Below, piece after piece: positions 9,709 through 19,138 of a stretch of 40,198 nucleotides of DNA; positions within the stretch are counted from its first letter, which is position 1, and each line of letters begins with the position of its first letter. Below the pieces are notes generated by a model. It had not been told where the DNA came from and searched no databases. It worked only from the letters and a program-made list of their open reading frames with translations. A program made the translations under genes and the position numbers. Source of the stretch: Candidatus Omnitrophota bacterium (lineage in GTDB: Bacteria > Omnitrophota > Gorgyraeia > Gygaellales > Profunditerraquicolaceae); the NCBI GenBank assembly GCA_028716705.1, contig JAQUPI010000010.1:1-40198 (forward strand). The letters are read 5' to 3'.

Positions 9709-11607
9709 TTAATCAATAAACCTACGATGCCATAACTCAAGCATTAAAAGAGACCATAGTTGTTGGCTATAATCTATTTTTTGTCTTAAGTGTTGCTTAA
9801 TTATGTCCTTAATAAAGTCTGTATTAAAATACCCCCGATTCAAGCTTTTCTGTGATAAGAGCGTTTCAATTAATAAGCTCTTTAATTCTCCCCTAAACCA
9901 CTTACCAATAGGCACTCCAAAACCCATCTTCGGCCTATTAATATTCGCTCGAGGCACAAAATCTTTAATGATATTCTTCAATAAATACTTCTTGATCAAC
10001 CAGCTCATTTTGAAATCAACTTTTAATGATGCAACTAATTCTGCTAAACGATGGTCTAAAAAAGGCGAACGCGCCTCTAAAGAATTAGCCATAGTTGCTA
10101 TATCCATTTTAACCAATAGATCGTTTGGTAAATATGTGTTTGTATCTATATATAAAAACCTGTCTAGAAGTTCTAAATCCTCTGATTTATTAAAAAATGA
10201 TAATAAAATACCTTCGGGCTTATCTTCGGAAATGCTCTTTATAAATTCGTCCGAATATAGTCCATTTTGGAACTCATTATCGCAAATCGCAATCCAGCGC
10301 AGATATCGATCAAGTACGGGCAGGGTCACTCCTTTTAAAAAGCGCTTAAGTCGGTTAATTTTATTTTTTGAATATGGGCGATAAGGAATCCTGTTGATAA
10401 TCGGCTCGATAAAGCCGTGCCTCAAAAAAAGAGGTATTTTAGTATACCAGCAAGATATATATATTGCTCTATAACGCTCGTATCCTGCGAAGATTTCATC
10501 ACCACCGTCACCATTTAAAGCAACTGTAACATATTTCCTGGCCTGTTGTGCCACATAATAAGTAGGAATACAGGATGAATCAGCGAATGGTTCTCCATAC
10601 CGCTCTAATAATAGAGGTAATACTTCCAAGGCGTTGGGTCGCACAATAAATTCATTATGTTCGGTATCAAACCTCTTGGCAATATTCCTGGCATATTTTA
10701 GTTCGTTATAACCCTCTTCTTCAAAACCAATAGAAAAAGTCTTAACCTTTTTCTCCGTTAATTGACTCATTATGCCTACTATTGTGCTAGAATCTATCCC
10801 TCCGCTTAGGAATGCCCCCAATGGGACATCGCTGTATAAACGTTTGCGCACCGCCTCCTTAAGTAAACGAAGTACTTCTTCCGCCGCATCATTCCGGGAT
10901 ATATTTATTTTTCTAGCATAATCTAACCGCCAATATTGTTCTATAGTAATTTCTTTATCTTTTAAAATAAGAATGTGTGCGGGAGGCAACTTTAATACAT
11001 TGCAATAGATGGTCAACGGAGCAGGAATATACCCAAAGCTAAGATAATAAGGAATCGCTTGATAATTAATCTCTTTTTCTACAAATCCGCTTGCTAAAAG
11101 AGCTAAAAATTCAGAAGCAAAGCAGAATCTCCCGCTCTGGTAATAATACAGTAGCGGTTTCTTCCCGAAACGGTCCCGCGCAAGCAGCAGCATTTTGGCC
11201 CTTTGATCCCAGACGGCAAACGCGAACATGCCGTCCAGGTGTTTCGCACAATCAACGCCGTAATCTTCATAAAGGTGCAGGATGGTTTCGGTATCGGTAT
11301 TCGACTTGAACCTGTGGCCTCTTTCTTCAAGCCCTATGCGCAACTCCTTATAATTATATATCTCCCCGTTAAGGACCACCTGTATCGTGCCATCCTCATT
11401 TGACATAGGTTGATGTCCCGTATCAGAGAGGTCTATAATGCTTAGGCGCCTATGCCCTAAACCGACAGAGGGCGTTGCAGGGCCGTTAAGGTATACGCCT
11501 TCATCGTCAGGCCCCCTGTGCTTTAAACGGGAGCACATCCGGCGTAAAACCTCATCGCTTATCTTTCCCTGTGAATTGTAATCAATGATCCCGCAGATTC
11601 CGCACAT
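9709..11607 (-). CDS. asnB: Asparagine synthase (glutamine-hydrolysing)
   Basis: MCGICGI with Cys2 nucleophile; RGPDDEG; NGEIYNY; RDRFGKKPL; GAFLSGGIDSS PP-loop; NGDGGDEIFAGYERY. Confidence 0.95.
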   Translation of the reverse strand: MCGICGIIDYNSQGKISDEVLRRMCSRLKHRGPDDEGVYLNGPATPSVGLGHRRLSIIDLSDTGHQPMSNEDGTIQVVLNGEIYNYKELRIGLEERGHRFKSNTDTETILHLYEDYGVDCAKHLDGMFAFAVWDQRAKMLLLARDRFGKKPLLYYYQSGRFCFASEFLALLASGFVEKEINYQAIPYYLSFGYIPAPLTIYCNVLKLPPAHILILKDKEITIEQYWRLDYARKINISRNDAAEEVLRLLKEAVRKRLYSDVPLGAFLSGGIDSSTIVGIMSQLTEKKVKTFSIGFEEEGYNELKYARNIAKRFDTEHNEFIVRPNALEVLPLLLERYGEPFADSSCIPTYYVAQQARKYVTVALNGDGGDEIFAGYERYRAIYISCWYTKIPLFLRHGFIEPIINRIPYRPYSKNKINRLKRFLKGVTLPVLDRYLRWIAICDNEFQNGLYSDEFIKSISEDKPEGILLSFFNKSEDLELLDRFLYIDTNTYLPNDLLVKMDIATMANSLEARSPFLDHRLAELVASLKVDFKMSWLIKKYLLKNIIKDFVPRANINRPKMGFGVPIGKWFRGELKSLLIETLLSQKSLNRGYFNTDFIKDIIKQHLRQKIDYSQQLWSLLMLELWHRRFID

Positions 11608-11613
11608 ATCTAC

Positions 11614-13194
11614 TTATTTACCCGTAGGAACGATACTCTCTTTAAGTGCTTTGTATTTCATCCCGCAACCGGCGCATTTAGCCGCCTTCTTGCCGAACGC
11701 GAGCTTTACCCCGCATTTACATACCCACCCCTTGACCCTCGCCGGGCTGCCGTATGCCAGAGCGTACGCCGGGATATCCTTCGTGACCACCGCCCCCGCC
11801 CCCACAAAAGCGTATTCCCCTATCGTGTTTCCGCAGATGATGGTGGAATTGGCTCCGAGCGTCGCGCCCCGCTTTACGACGGTAGCCTTATACTCATTTT
11901 TCCTTTCTATGAAGCTCCTCGGATTGAAAACGTTCGTAAAGACCATGGAAGGCCCGCAAAACACATCGTCTTCTATTTGAACGCAGTCATAGATCGAAAT
12001 ATTGTTCTGGATCTTTACGTTATTCCCTATGCGGGCCTTTGAGCCGATGAACACATTCTGCCCTATATTGCACCCCTGCCCTATGACCGCCCCCTTCATG
12101 ACATGGGAGAAATGCCATACCTTTGACCCTTCGCCCAGTCGGGAAGGATCCTCAACGATGCTTGAAGGGTGTATGAAATATTTTTTTCTTTCCTGACCGC
12201 CGCTCTTCGGCGCCTTCAGCCATATAAGCGCGCCGTTATTTTCGAGTGATTGCTGGCAAGACTGCAATACCGAAAGGACCCGCAGCGCGCTCTTCGCGTC
12301 TGTCTTCGGCTTCCGGCGGCTTTTTACGCAATCTATAAAGTGCGCCGCTTCCAGGATAAGCGGCTCTTCCGGCTTAAAATCTATATTTTCCGCGTCTTCT
12401 TTTGTGGGAACGGGTACCCTTCCTATCCAGCTGATCTGGTGGCTGTAGAGCCTGAGCTTATTATCCCGGGCGACATCGTCAAATACCGCCATCTTCTTAT
12501 CGCCGACGACGATTAATTTTTGTTCTTTATAGGGGTGGAGCCAACTTACGAAAATATGGCCTTTTACCCCGCTCGAAAAGTTCAGGCTGCTCAACGTTAC
12601 ATCGGCGATATCGCGGTGGAGGTAATTCCCCCCGAAAGAAGAAACGCTCTCTGGCATTTCGTTAAGGAGCAGCAGGATAACGGAGATGTCGTGCGGAGCG
12701 AAACTCCATAATATATTCTCTTCCCTTCGGATCTTCCCCAGGTTGAGCCGGTTGGAATATATGTATTGTATGCGTCCTAATTCTCCCGACTCCATGGATT
12801 CTTTCAGCTTATTTATCGCCGGATGGTACTCCAGTAAATGACCTACCATCAGGATCGATTTCCTTTTCTCCGCCAGCTCATCGAGCTCAAGGCCGTCTTT
12901 TACAGTGAGTGACAGGGGCTTTTCGACAAAGACGTCTTTTCCCGATAAAAGAAGTTCCCTGGTTAAGCGGTAATGCGATTCAGCGGGCGTTGCCACTACC
13001 GCGGCGGTCAGCTGCCTGTTCTTCAGGACCTGCGTATATGAGGCCGTAATATTGACTCCGGGGTACTCTTTCCTTAATGCCTCTAGCCTGGCCGGGTCGC
13101 TGTCGCAGATCGTATCCAGGACGCCCAATTGAGAGAATACTCTCACCAGATTCTTCCCCCAATAGCCACAGCCTATTACCGCAACTCTTATCAT
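11614..13194 (-). CDS. Fusion: Gfo/Idh/MocA oxidoreductase (WlbA/WbpB-like) plus left-handed beta-helix N-acetyltransferase (WlbB/WbpD-like) with C-terminal zinc ribbon
   Basis: [20 protein letters not shown] Rossmann motif and EKPLSL; then [45 protein letters not shown] hexapeptide repeats; then WVCKCG...CAGCG. Confidence 0.88.
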   Translation of the reverse strand: MIRVAVIGCGYWGKNLVRVFSQLGVLDTICDSDPARLEALRKEYPGVNITASYTQVLKNRQLTAAVVATPAESHYRLTRELLLSGKDVFVEKPLSLTVKDGLELDELAEKRKSILMVGHLLEYHPAINKLKESMESGELGRIQYIYSNRLNLGKIRREENILWSFAPHDISVILLLLNEMPESVSSFGGNYLHRDIADVTLSSLNFSSGVKGHIFVSWLHPYKEQKLIVVGDKKMAVFDDVARDNKLRLYSHQISWIGRVPVPTKEDAENIDFKPEEPLILEAAHFIDCVKSRRKPKTDAKSALRVLSVLQSCQQSLENNGALIWLKAPKSGGQERKKYFIHPSSIVEDPSRLGEGSKVWHFSHVMKGAVIGQGCNIGQNVFIGSKARIGNNVKIQNNISIYDCVQIEDDVFCGPSMVFTNVFNPRSFIERKNEYKATVVKRGATLGANSTIICGNTIGEYAFVGAGAVVTKDIPAYALAYGSPARVKGWVCKCGVKLAFGKKAAKCAGCGMKYKALKESIVPTGK

Positions 13195-14279
13195 AAATTC
13201 CTCCTGTTAGAATATTCCCTGGTTAATACCTCTATGAATTTTGGCGCGTTCGCGGAAACCGAAAACCTCTCCTCGACTGTCCTTCTGCCTGCGAGGCCTA
13301 TATCCCTGCGCAGGCCGGGGTTCTCGATCAAGATAGAAAGTTTCTCGATCCATTCTTTTTCATTGGAGGCAAAGAAGCCATTCTTCCCTTCCTCTATGAT
13401 ATCTATATTCCCGCCCACTTTCGAAACGACCGCGGGGACTCCAACGGACATGTACTGTATGGTTTTGAAGGGGGTCTTGGCCATCGAGCGTTCATCGTTC
13501 GGGAGGGGATATACGCCGATATCCAGCGACTGAAAGGCCTCCACATCGTTTTCCAGGCTCCATTGTTTATTCACGACCTTTACCCCGGGTATCGTGAATT
13601 CATCCCCTCCCCCGATCACCAGCAATTGAAAATCATATTTTTTCGCCAAGGCGGAGAAAACCCCTCTCAGCGACTTAAGGCAGTAGAGCGTCGTATGGCT
13701 GCCGATCCAACCGATCACCGGCCGCAAGGGATCTTGGCCGTAATCCCTGACCCTGAATTTTCCGGTATCGATGGAAGTGGGGATCACCGTAACGTTTTTG
13801 TTGGACCTGCTTACCAGCTCCTTCATATACCGGTTGCAGACTATGACATGGCTGCTTAAACTCACTATCTGGTAAAATCTTTTCTGGTAACGCAGCCGGT
13901 TGACGAATCTGTTGTCCCCCTTGAAATTCTCCAGGTAAACAGCGTCTTCAAAATCATAGATTATGGGTTTTTTTAGTTTAGAGAGTATCCATTCCATTAT
14001 CGCCGGCCCGAAGGGGAATGACTCGATATGCACGAATACCATGTCGTATTTTGAGGCGCTTGCGAGGTCGCGCAGGCGCTTGCAGAAAGCAAAAGTAAAA
14101 AATAGGGCTTTCTTTAAGGTATGGCCCTTCCTGTAAAGGATTTTAAAGAATTTAGAGGAAATAAAAGGCCGCATCGCGTACTCGATCCCCCGCTCCCCCA
14201 GGTAAGGCAGAAATTGCTCGATCCTGTAACGGTTGCTTGGGCCCTCCGTGGGATATGGAATGATGAAGAGTATTTTCAT
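13191..14279 (-). CDS. Glycosyltransferase (GT4-like)
   Basis: Pattern [76 protein letters not shown]. Confidence 0.87.
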   Translation of the reverse strand: MKILFIIPYPTEGPSNRYRIEQFLPYLGERGIEYAMRPFISSKFFKILYRKGHTLKKALFFTFAFCKRLRDLASASKYDMVFVHIESFPFGPAIMEWILSKLKKPIIYDFEDAVYLENFKGDNRFVNRLRYQKRFYQIVSLSSHVIVCNRYMKELVSRSNKNVTVIPTSIDTGKFRVRDYGQDPLRPVIGWIGSHTTLYCLKSLRGVFSALAKKYDFQLLVIGGGDEFTIPGVKVVNKQWSLENDVEAFQSLDIGVYPLPNDERSMAKTPFKTIQYMSVGVPAVVSKVGGNIDIIEEGKNGFFASNEKEWIEKLSILIENPGLRRDIGLAGRRTVEERFSVSANAPKFIEVLTREYSNRRNL

Positions 14280-15586
14280 TGTCTATTTCTGTCCGCCTCC
14301 ATGGCTGCCTTCCTGCCGCTGAGTATCGCCTCGTCCATCCAGAGATATTTCCATTCTCCATAGCGGCCCGCGCTGTAAACAGAATACCGCCTCAGGAATT
14401 TCTGTATAATGTCCAGGTTTCTAACGCGCTGGTGGTCGTAAATAACATAGGCGTATTTTATGTCGTCAGTGCCGATCAGCTTTACCTTCTGCCTGGGCTT
14501 TATGATCCGGGCAGAGATAAGGTCGGCGACCACTTTTTCTGTTATAGAGCGCTTAGAAATGGGCCTTTTTTGAGAATAGGATATTTCCGCCTGTATCGAA
14601 CTCCATCCTTTCGGAACAGTTGAAGCGGAAAAGTTCCTGGGGAAACTGATACGGAAAGGCGCGAACTTGTCTTCGGGGAAATATATCCAATGCGCTTTGT
14701 TTAAATTCGCGCCTTTAACCCCCAAGTTTACGCAAAAAACCGAATTATACCTGAGCGCTGCCGCGGCTGTCTTTACCTGAGACGGAATACCGTCGATCAT
14801 CTTCACTAATTCGGGCAGAGGTATGGTAGAGATCAAATCCCTGAAATAGGCCTTCCTCCCGCCGGTAAAGACAACGGATCTGTTGACCAGGTCGACCCTG
14901 GCGGCTTTTTCTCCAAGGTGAATTATCGCGTTTTTTCCCGCCAGCGCCTGCGGAATACTCTGGATCCCGCCCCGGCGGGGGTATTGGAATAAGGAGTTCG
15001 GGCCGAATTCTTCTTTTTGTATCGAAAGCGCCCCGGCGATCACCTGTTCAATTCTCGGCCGGGGAACCCGTACATCCAGCCAATCTGTGGTCAGCTCCCT
15101 GGCCCCGACGGTCCAGAATTTCCTGCTGTAAGGAAGATAAAAATTATCCGCTATCCCTTTGCCGAATGCTCCGTATATCCAGTCTTCGTAATTATCGTAT
15201 TTCCGGCGCGGGTTATTAAAAGTGCCGATGAATCCTTCAAGGCATTCGGAAATAATGCGGCGGGGAAGGCCGAAAGTATTGGCCTGAAACGGGTATTTTG
15301 TCAAAACCCCATGCGAATAGATCCATGCGGACCTTTTCCTCTTCTCTAATCCCGGGCGCTCCCTGCCCGACAAGAGCCCCAGGACATACTTATTTTTAGT
15401 ATGCAAAACGTGTATCCCCTTGTCAAAGGTGTAGCCCCCGATGCTGAGGGATCCGCAGGTGCCCCCGATCCCGCGTTCTTTTTCATATATAACTCCGCCG
15501 CGGCGGGAGGCGCTTAAGCCGGCTAAACCCGCGCCCAGGATCACGGTGTCTCTTGCTACGGGCAGGTCATTCATCGTTGAATTCAT
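14276..15586 (-). CDS. FAD-dependent oxidoreductase, protoporphyrinogen-oxidase/UDP-galactopyranose-mutase-like
   Basis: VILGAGLAGLSAS...VIYEKERGIGGTCGSLSIGGYTFDKGIHVLHTKNKYV; C-terminal YSAGRYGEWKYLWMDEAILSGRKAA. Confidence 0.8.
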   Translation of the reverse strand: MNSTMNDLPVARDTVILGAGLAGLSASRRGGVIYEKERGIGGTCGSLSIGGYTFDKGIHVLHTKNKYVLGLLSGRERPGLEKRKRSAWIYSHGVLTKYPFQANTFGLPRRIISECLEGFIGTFNNPRRKYDNYEDWIYGAFGKGIADNFYLPYSRKFWTVGARELTTDWLDVRVPRPRIEQVIAGALSIQKEEFGPNSLFQYPRRGGIQSIPQALAGKNAIIHLGEKAARVDLVNRSVVFTGGRKAYFRDLISTIPLPELVKMIDGIPSQVKTAAAALRYNSVFCVNLGVKGANLNKAHWIYFPEDKFAPFRISFPRNFSASTVPKGWSSIQAEISYSQKRPISKRSITEKVVADLISARIIKPRQKVKLIGTDDIKYAYVIYDHQRVRNLDIIQKFLRRYSVYSAGRYGEWKYLWMDEAILSGRKAAMEADRNRQ

Positions 15587-16442
15587 TCAAATACTCTCTT
15601 AGCGCCTCTTCCCAGGGCCGCATTTTTATCCCCAGCAATTTTAACTTGTAATTATCCACTACTTCCGAACGCGGCCTCGGGGCCGGCAGGGGAAAGGCTG
15701 CCGACGATATCGGCTTGATAGCCACGTTATTTTTTTTCAAGTATTCGACGATCTTACAGGCGATGTCATAGCGCGACGCCTGGCCTTCGTTGGTAATATG
15801 GTATAAGCCGTAGCGGGCCAGGTCCACAACCTTAAGCATGCCTTCAGAGAAATCTTTGGTGTAAGTAGGGCAGCCGAACTTATCATTGACTACCGATATG
15901 GCGTCTTTTGTCTTAAGCAGTTCCACTATCTTGGCCACAAACTTCTTGTCTTTTTTCCCTCCGCCGATCATCCAGCCGGCGCGGAATATGAAATATCTCC
16001 TCAGCAGGCAGCGCACGGCCTTTTCTCCCTCGTATTTAGACTTTGTATAAATGCTTATCGGCGAGGGCGCGTCGAATTCGTTGTAAGGCGCCTCTTTTGT
16101 GCCGTCGAATACCCCGCAGGTACTTACATAAACCATGGCGATATCGTATCGCTGGCAGCTCAACGCGACATTCTCCGTGCCCAGGGTGTTTATTTTATAA
16201 GCGTGGTCTACTTCTATCTCGCATCTATCCACGTCAGTCTCGGCTGCGGCGTGGAAAATTAGATCGGGCTTGGAGCGCTTAATGAAATCATTCACGGCTT
16301 TTAGATCGGTAATATCCAGGTAATCCATTGCCGGGGTGGTTGAGCCGATGTCGGTCGGAGATACTTCGTAGCCCTTTTTTGCCAATTCCTTGCATAATGC
16401 CGTCCCAAGCATTCCCGCGGCCCCTGTCACCAATACTTTCAT
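15567..16442 (-). CDS. RmlD/RfbD-like SDR (dTDP-4-dehydrorhamnose reductase family)
   Basis: VLVTGAAGMLGTALCKEL; LIFHAAAETDVDRCE; VSTCGVFDG; YTKSKYEGE (YxxxK); GWMIGGG. Confidence 0.85.
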   Translation of the reverse strand: MKVLVTGAAGMLGTALCKELAKKGYEVSPTDIGSTTPAMDYLDITDLKAVNDFIKRSKPDLIFHAAAETDVDRCEIEVDHAYKINTLGTENVALSCQRYDIAMVYVSTCGVFDGTKEAPYNEFDAPSPISIYTKSKYEGEKAVRCLLRRYFIFRAGWMIGGGKKDKKFVAKIVELLKTKDAISVVNDKFGCPTYTKDFSEGMLKVVDLARYGLYHITNEGQASRYDIACKIVEYLKKNNVAIKPISSAAFPLPAPRPRSEVVDNYKLKLLGIKMRPWEEALREYLNEFNDE

Positions 16443-16451
16443 TAAAACCTC

Positions 16452-17675
16452 CTATTTTGATAATTCCAGGTAAATACGCCGGTATTTATCTATCCCGTCG
16501 CTTAACGAGAAATATTTCCTTGCCGCTCCTACGCAGCGTTCCCGCAAAACGCCGTTCTCCTTAAAAAGGCGCGTTAACTGTTCCGCGCAGGAACGATATT
16601 CCTCATCGGTAAATTCTTTTATGACCAACCCGGCCTTTTCCGCATCCAGCATCCTATCGCTGTCCCCGATCCCCTTGTTTATCACCACAGGCAATCCGCT
16701 GGCCAGGAATTCCGCCAGTTTTGTGGGGGAAGAAGCGTACTTGGATACTACCGGCTTAATGAAACAGATTGCGCAATCCGCGGACCTGAGGAACTGCGGG
16801 ACTTCCGAGAAATCCGCTGTCTTGATCGTAAAATCCCCTGCCGAAAGCCCTTTTCGCGAAATAGCTTTTCTGGCTATCCCGTGATCGCTCATCGTCAAGA
16901 TAAGGAAGTGCGCGTTCGGGATGATCTTCCCGGCGCAGCTAAAAAAATCTATCATTTCGCTCAAAAGATACCACGTCCCCAGAGAACCGGAATAGACAAA
17001 AACGAATTTTCCTTCAAGCCCAAGTCTGGATTTCGCTTCTTTTCCCTCAGCGCGTTTAAAGCGGGATATGTCCACGCAACAGGGGATGATCCGGGTTTTA
17101 TCGCGAAGATTCAATGACGGCCGGTTCTCAACGAGCCAGTCTTTCATCTTTTGCGTCAGGACCACCACGCGGTCAGAGCTGGCGAGTAATTTATTGTCTA
17201 TTGAGATCATCGCTTTATATAAAAAAGAGCTTCGGCCTTTCCACATTCCGCCTTCCACGTAATCCTCCGCCATAAAGCCCCTTCTGTCATATAGCATCTT
17301 TTTACGAAAAAACCGGCTTACGATATAACCGATAACTGAAGCTACCTCGGATCGGCAGTGGATGATCGCTATATCCTCCTTGACCGTGTAAAACGCGGCG
17401 GCAAAAACCCCGCACACAATGTTAAAAGCCTTTGCCAAAAGATAAGGTTTACGGTAATAATTGAGCGAGTGCCAGATGATATTATTCTTTGCAAGATCAT
17501 CGCGCATTATTTCTTTTTGCCGGCCGGACCGCAAAAGACGCGGTTTATCAAAAGAAAGCCAATGAAAAATATACCCGTCCCCCGATAATTCCTTCAGGTA
17601 AGGGATAACCTGCGACTGGGGGATCGGCTCCAGCGCGCTGTCATAAGAAATATAAAGGACCTTCACGGCTCTCAT
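16452..17675 (-). CDS. Glycosyltransferase (GT4-like)
   Basis: VLYISYDSALEPIPQSQVIPYLKELS; FVYSGSLGTWYLLSEMIDFF; PTKLAEFLASGLPVVIN. Confidence 0.85.
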   Translation of the reverse strand: MRAVKVLYISYDSALEPIPQSQVIPYLKELSGDGYIFHWLSFDKPRLLRSGRQKEIMRDDLAKNNIIWHSLNYYRKPYLLAKAFNIVCGVFAAAFYTVKEDIAIIHCRSEVASVIGYIVSRFFRKKMLYDRRGFMAEDYVEGGMWKGRSSFLYKAMISIDNKLLASSDRVVVLTQKMKDWLVENRPSLNLRDKTRIIPCCVDISRFKRAEGKEAKSRLGLEGKFVFVYSGSLGTWYLLSEMIDFFSCAGKIIPNAHFLILTMSDHGIARKAISRKGLSAGDFTIKTADFSEVPQFLRSADCAICFIKPVVSKYASSPTKLAEFLASGLPVVINKGIGDSDRMLDAEKAGLVIKEFTDEEYRSCAEQLTRLFKENGVLRERCVGAARKYFSLSDGIDKYRRIYLELSK

Positions 17676-19138
17676 TTATAAAATAACATCCTTATCTTAT
17701 TGCGTACCTTATCCATGATCCTGCGGTAGATCAAGAAACGCAGCATTTGGTTCTCGATCTCCTGGACAACGGGCAGCATGTACACCCATGCTATCAGATA
17801 ATTAAAAGGCCGGATCCCGCGCAGGGTCTTCGCTATCGTGCGGCGCTTGACGAAGCGTTCTATCGACTTTCCCTTCTTAAGCGCTCTTACGCGTTCTTTC
17901 CTCGTGAAGTATGGCGTTTCAAACACGGGGTTGCAGGACATCTGAATGAATGAACCCATGTTCAAATATACTTCCGGATCTATCAGGAAGTAATTTTTCT
18001 CTTTGACCCAGGTGAAAAGTTCGGTTGAGGGCAAAGGTATGAGGTTAAAGAAATTCACGTGCGATATAGGATAAGACAGCGCGATATTGACCGAATCCTG
18101 GAAATCCCCGGGTGTTTCTTCCGGGGAGCCGACAATAAAAAACAGGCTGACAAAAAAGCCCAGGTCGCACGCCTCCCCCACCGCCTTCTTTATCACCTCG
18201 ATGGTCTCGCCCTTCTTTATGCTCTTCAGGACTTTGTCATTACCCGCTTCCACGCCAAAGCCGAGCCGTTTAAAGCCTACTTCCTTCATGCGCTTTAGTA
18301 TCTGGCGGTCGACCTTGTCCGCCCTGACCCCGTTACCGCACATGATCACCAGGCCCTTGAGGCTCCTTCGCTCTATCTCATCGCATAATTCAAATATCCG
18401 GTCCCGGTTAAAAGTCGGATTATCTTCCTGCAGGTCAAATTCACGGTAACCCCGCCTGTACCAATATTCAATTTCGTCCGCTATACGCGCGGCGCCCCTT
18501 GCCCTGAATTTCCTTCTTGTCACAGACGCTGTACAGTAGATACATGCGTAGGGGCAGCCCCGGGAAGAGACTATGCACACCCCGTAGCCGTACTTTCCCA
18601 GCTCAAATCCGTCATATTTTGGGTAGGGCAGCATATCGAGAGAGACTTCCTGGTTCGCGGAAAGGGAGTTTTCAATGATCCCGTTCGCGTCCCTGTAGAT
18701 CAATCCCGGTATCCGCGATAATTCCTCGCCGCGGCATAGGGAAAACGCCGGCAGCTCGCCTTCCTGCATGATCCCAAAGTCTATTGCCGGGCACTCTTTT
18801 AAAACTCCCGATTTCATAGTGGATACGTGCGGCCCTCCGACCAGGATGGGCATGCCGGGAAAATCGCGCTTTATGGAATTTATGAACTTATAGTGCTTTT
18901 TATACATAAAGCTCATCATCGAGATGCCTATCAAATCGGGCTTGGCGGCCAGGATGCATCTCCTCAGCTCCTCTTCGGTATGCCCCAGGGTCATATCAAA
19001 AACGGAACACTTGACGCCTTGGGATCTTAGGAATTCGGCAATATAACCTATGCCGACAGGAATAACCGGCATGGTAAATTTCGTTGAGGGGTACGCGAGG
19101 TTTACGAGCAGGACATTATTGAACCGGGACATTATCAC
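17672..19138 (-). CDS. B12-binding-domain radical SAM protein
   Basis: MPVIPVGIGYIAEFLRSQGVKCSVFD...LVGGPHVS; SSRGCPYACIYCTAS. Confidence 0.9.
   Translation of the reverse strand: MIMSRFNNVLLVNLAYPSTKFTMPVIPVGIGYIAEFLRSQGVKCSVFDMTLGHTEEELRRCILAAKPDLIGISMMSFMYKKHYKFINSIKRDFPGMPILVGGPHVSTMKSGVLKECPAIDFGIMQEGELPAFSLCRGEELSRIPGLIYRDANGIIENSLSANQEVSLDMLPYPKYDGFELGKYGYGVCIVSSRGCPYACIYCTASVTRRKFRARGAARIADEIEYWYRRGYREFDLQEDNPTFNRDRIFELCDEIERRSLKGLVIMCGNGVRADKVDRQILKRMKEVGFKRLGFGVEAGNDKVLKSIKKGETIEVIKKAVGEACDLGFFVSLFFIVGSPEETPGDFQDSVNIALSYPISHVNFFNLIPLPSTELFTWVKEKNYFLIDPEVYLNMGSFIQMSCNPVFETPYFTRKERVRALKKGKSIERFVKRRTIAKTLRGIRPFNYLIAWVYMLPVVQEIENQMLRFLIYRRIMDKVRNKIRMLFYK

Larger units (their letters stand above)
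1740..11100. other. AT-rich compositional island inside the otherwise GC-richer locus
   Basis: GC counted by eye per 60-nt line: 1681-1740 33/60 versus 1741-1800 20/60; 11041-11100 18/60 versus 11161-11220 35/60. Confidence 0.7.

Noticed and set aside
9803-10384. Plus-strand 193-aa ORF opposite asnB
   Set aside because: Antisense shadow of a strongly supported CDS; no recognisable domain and all credible genes are on the minus strand.
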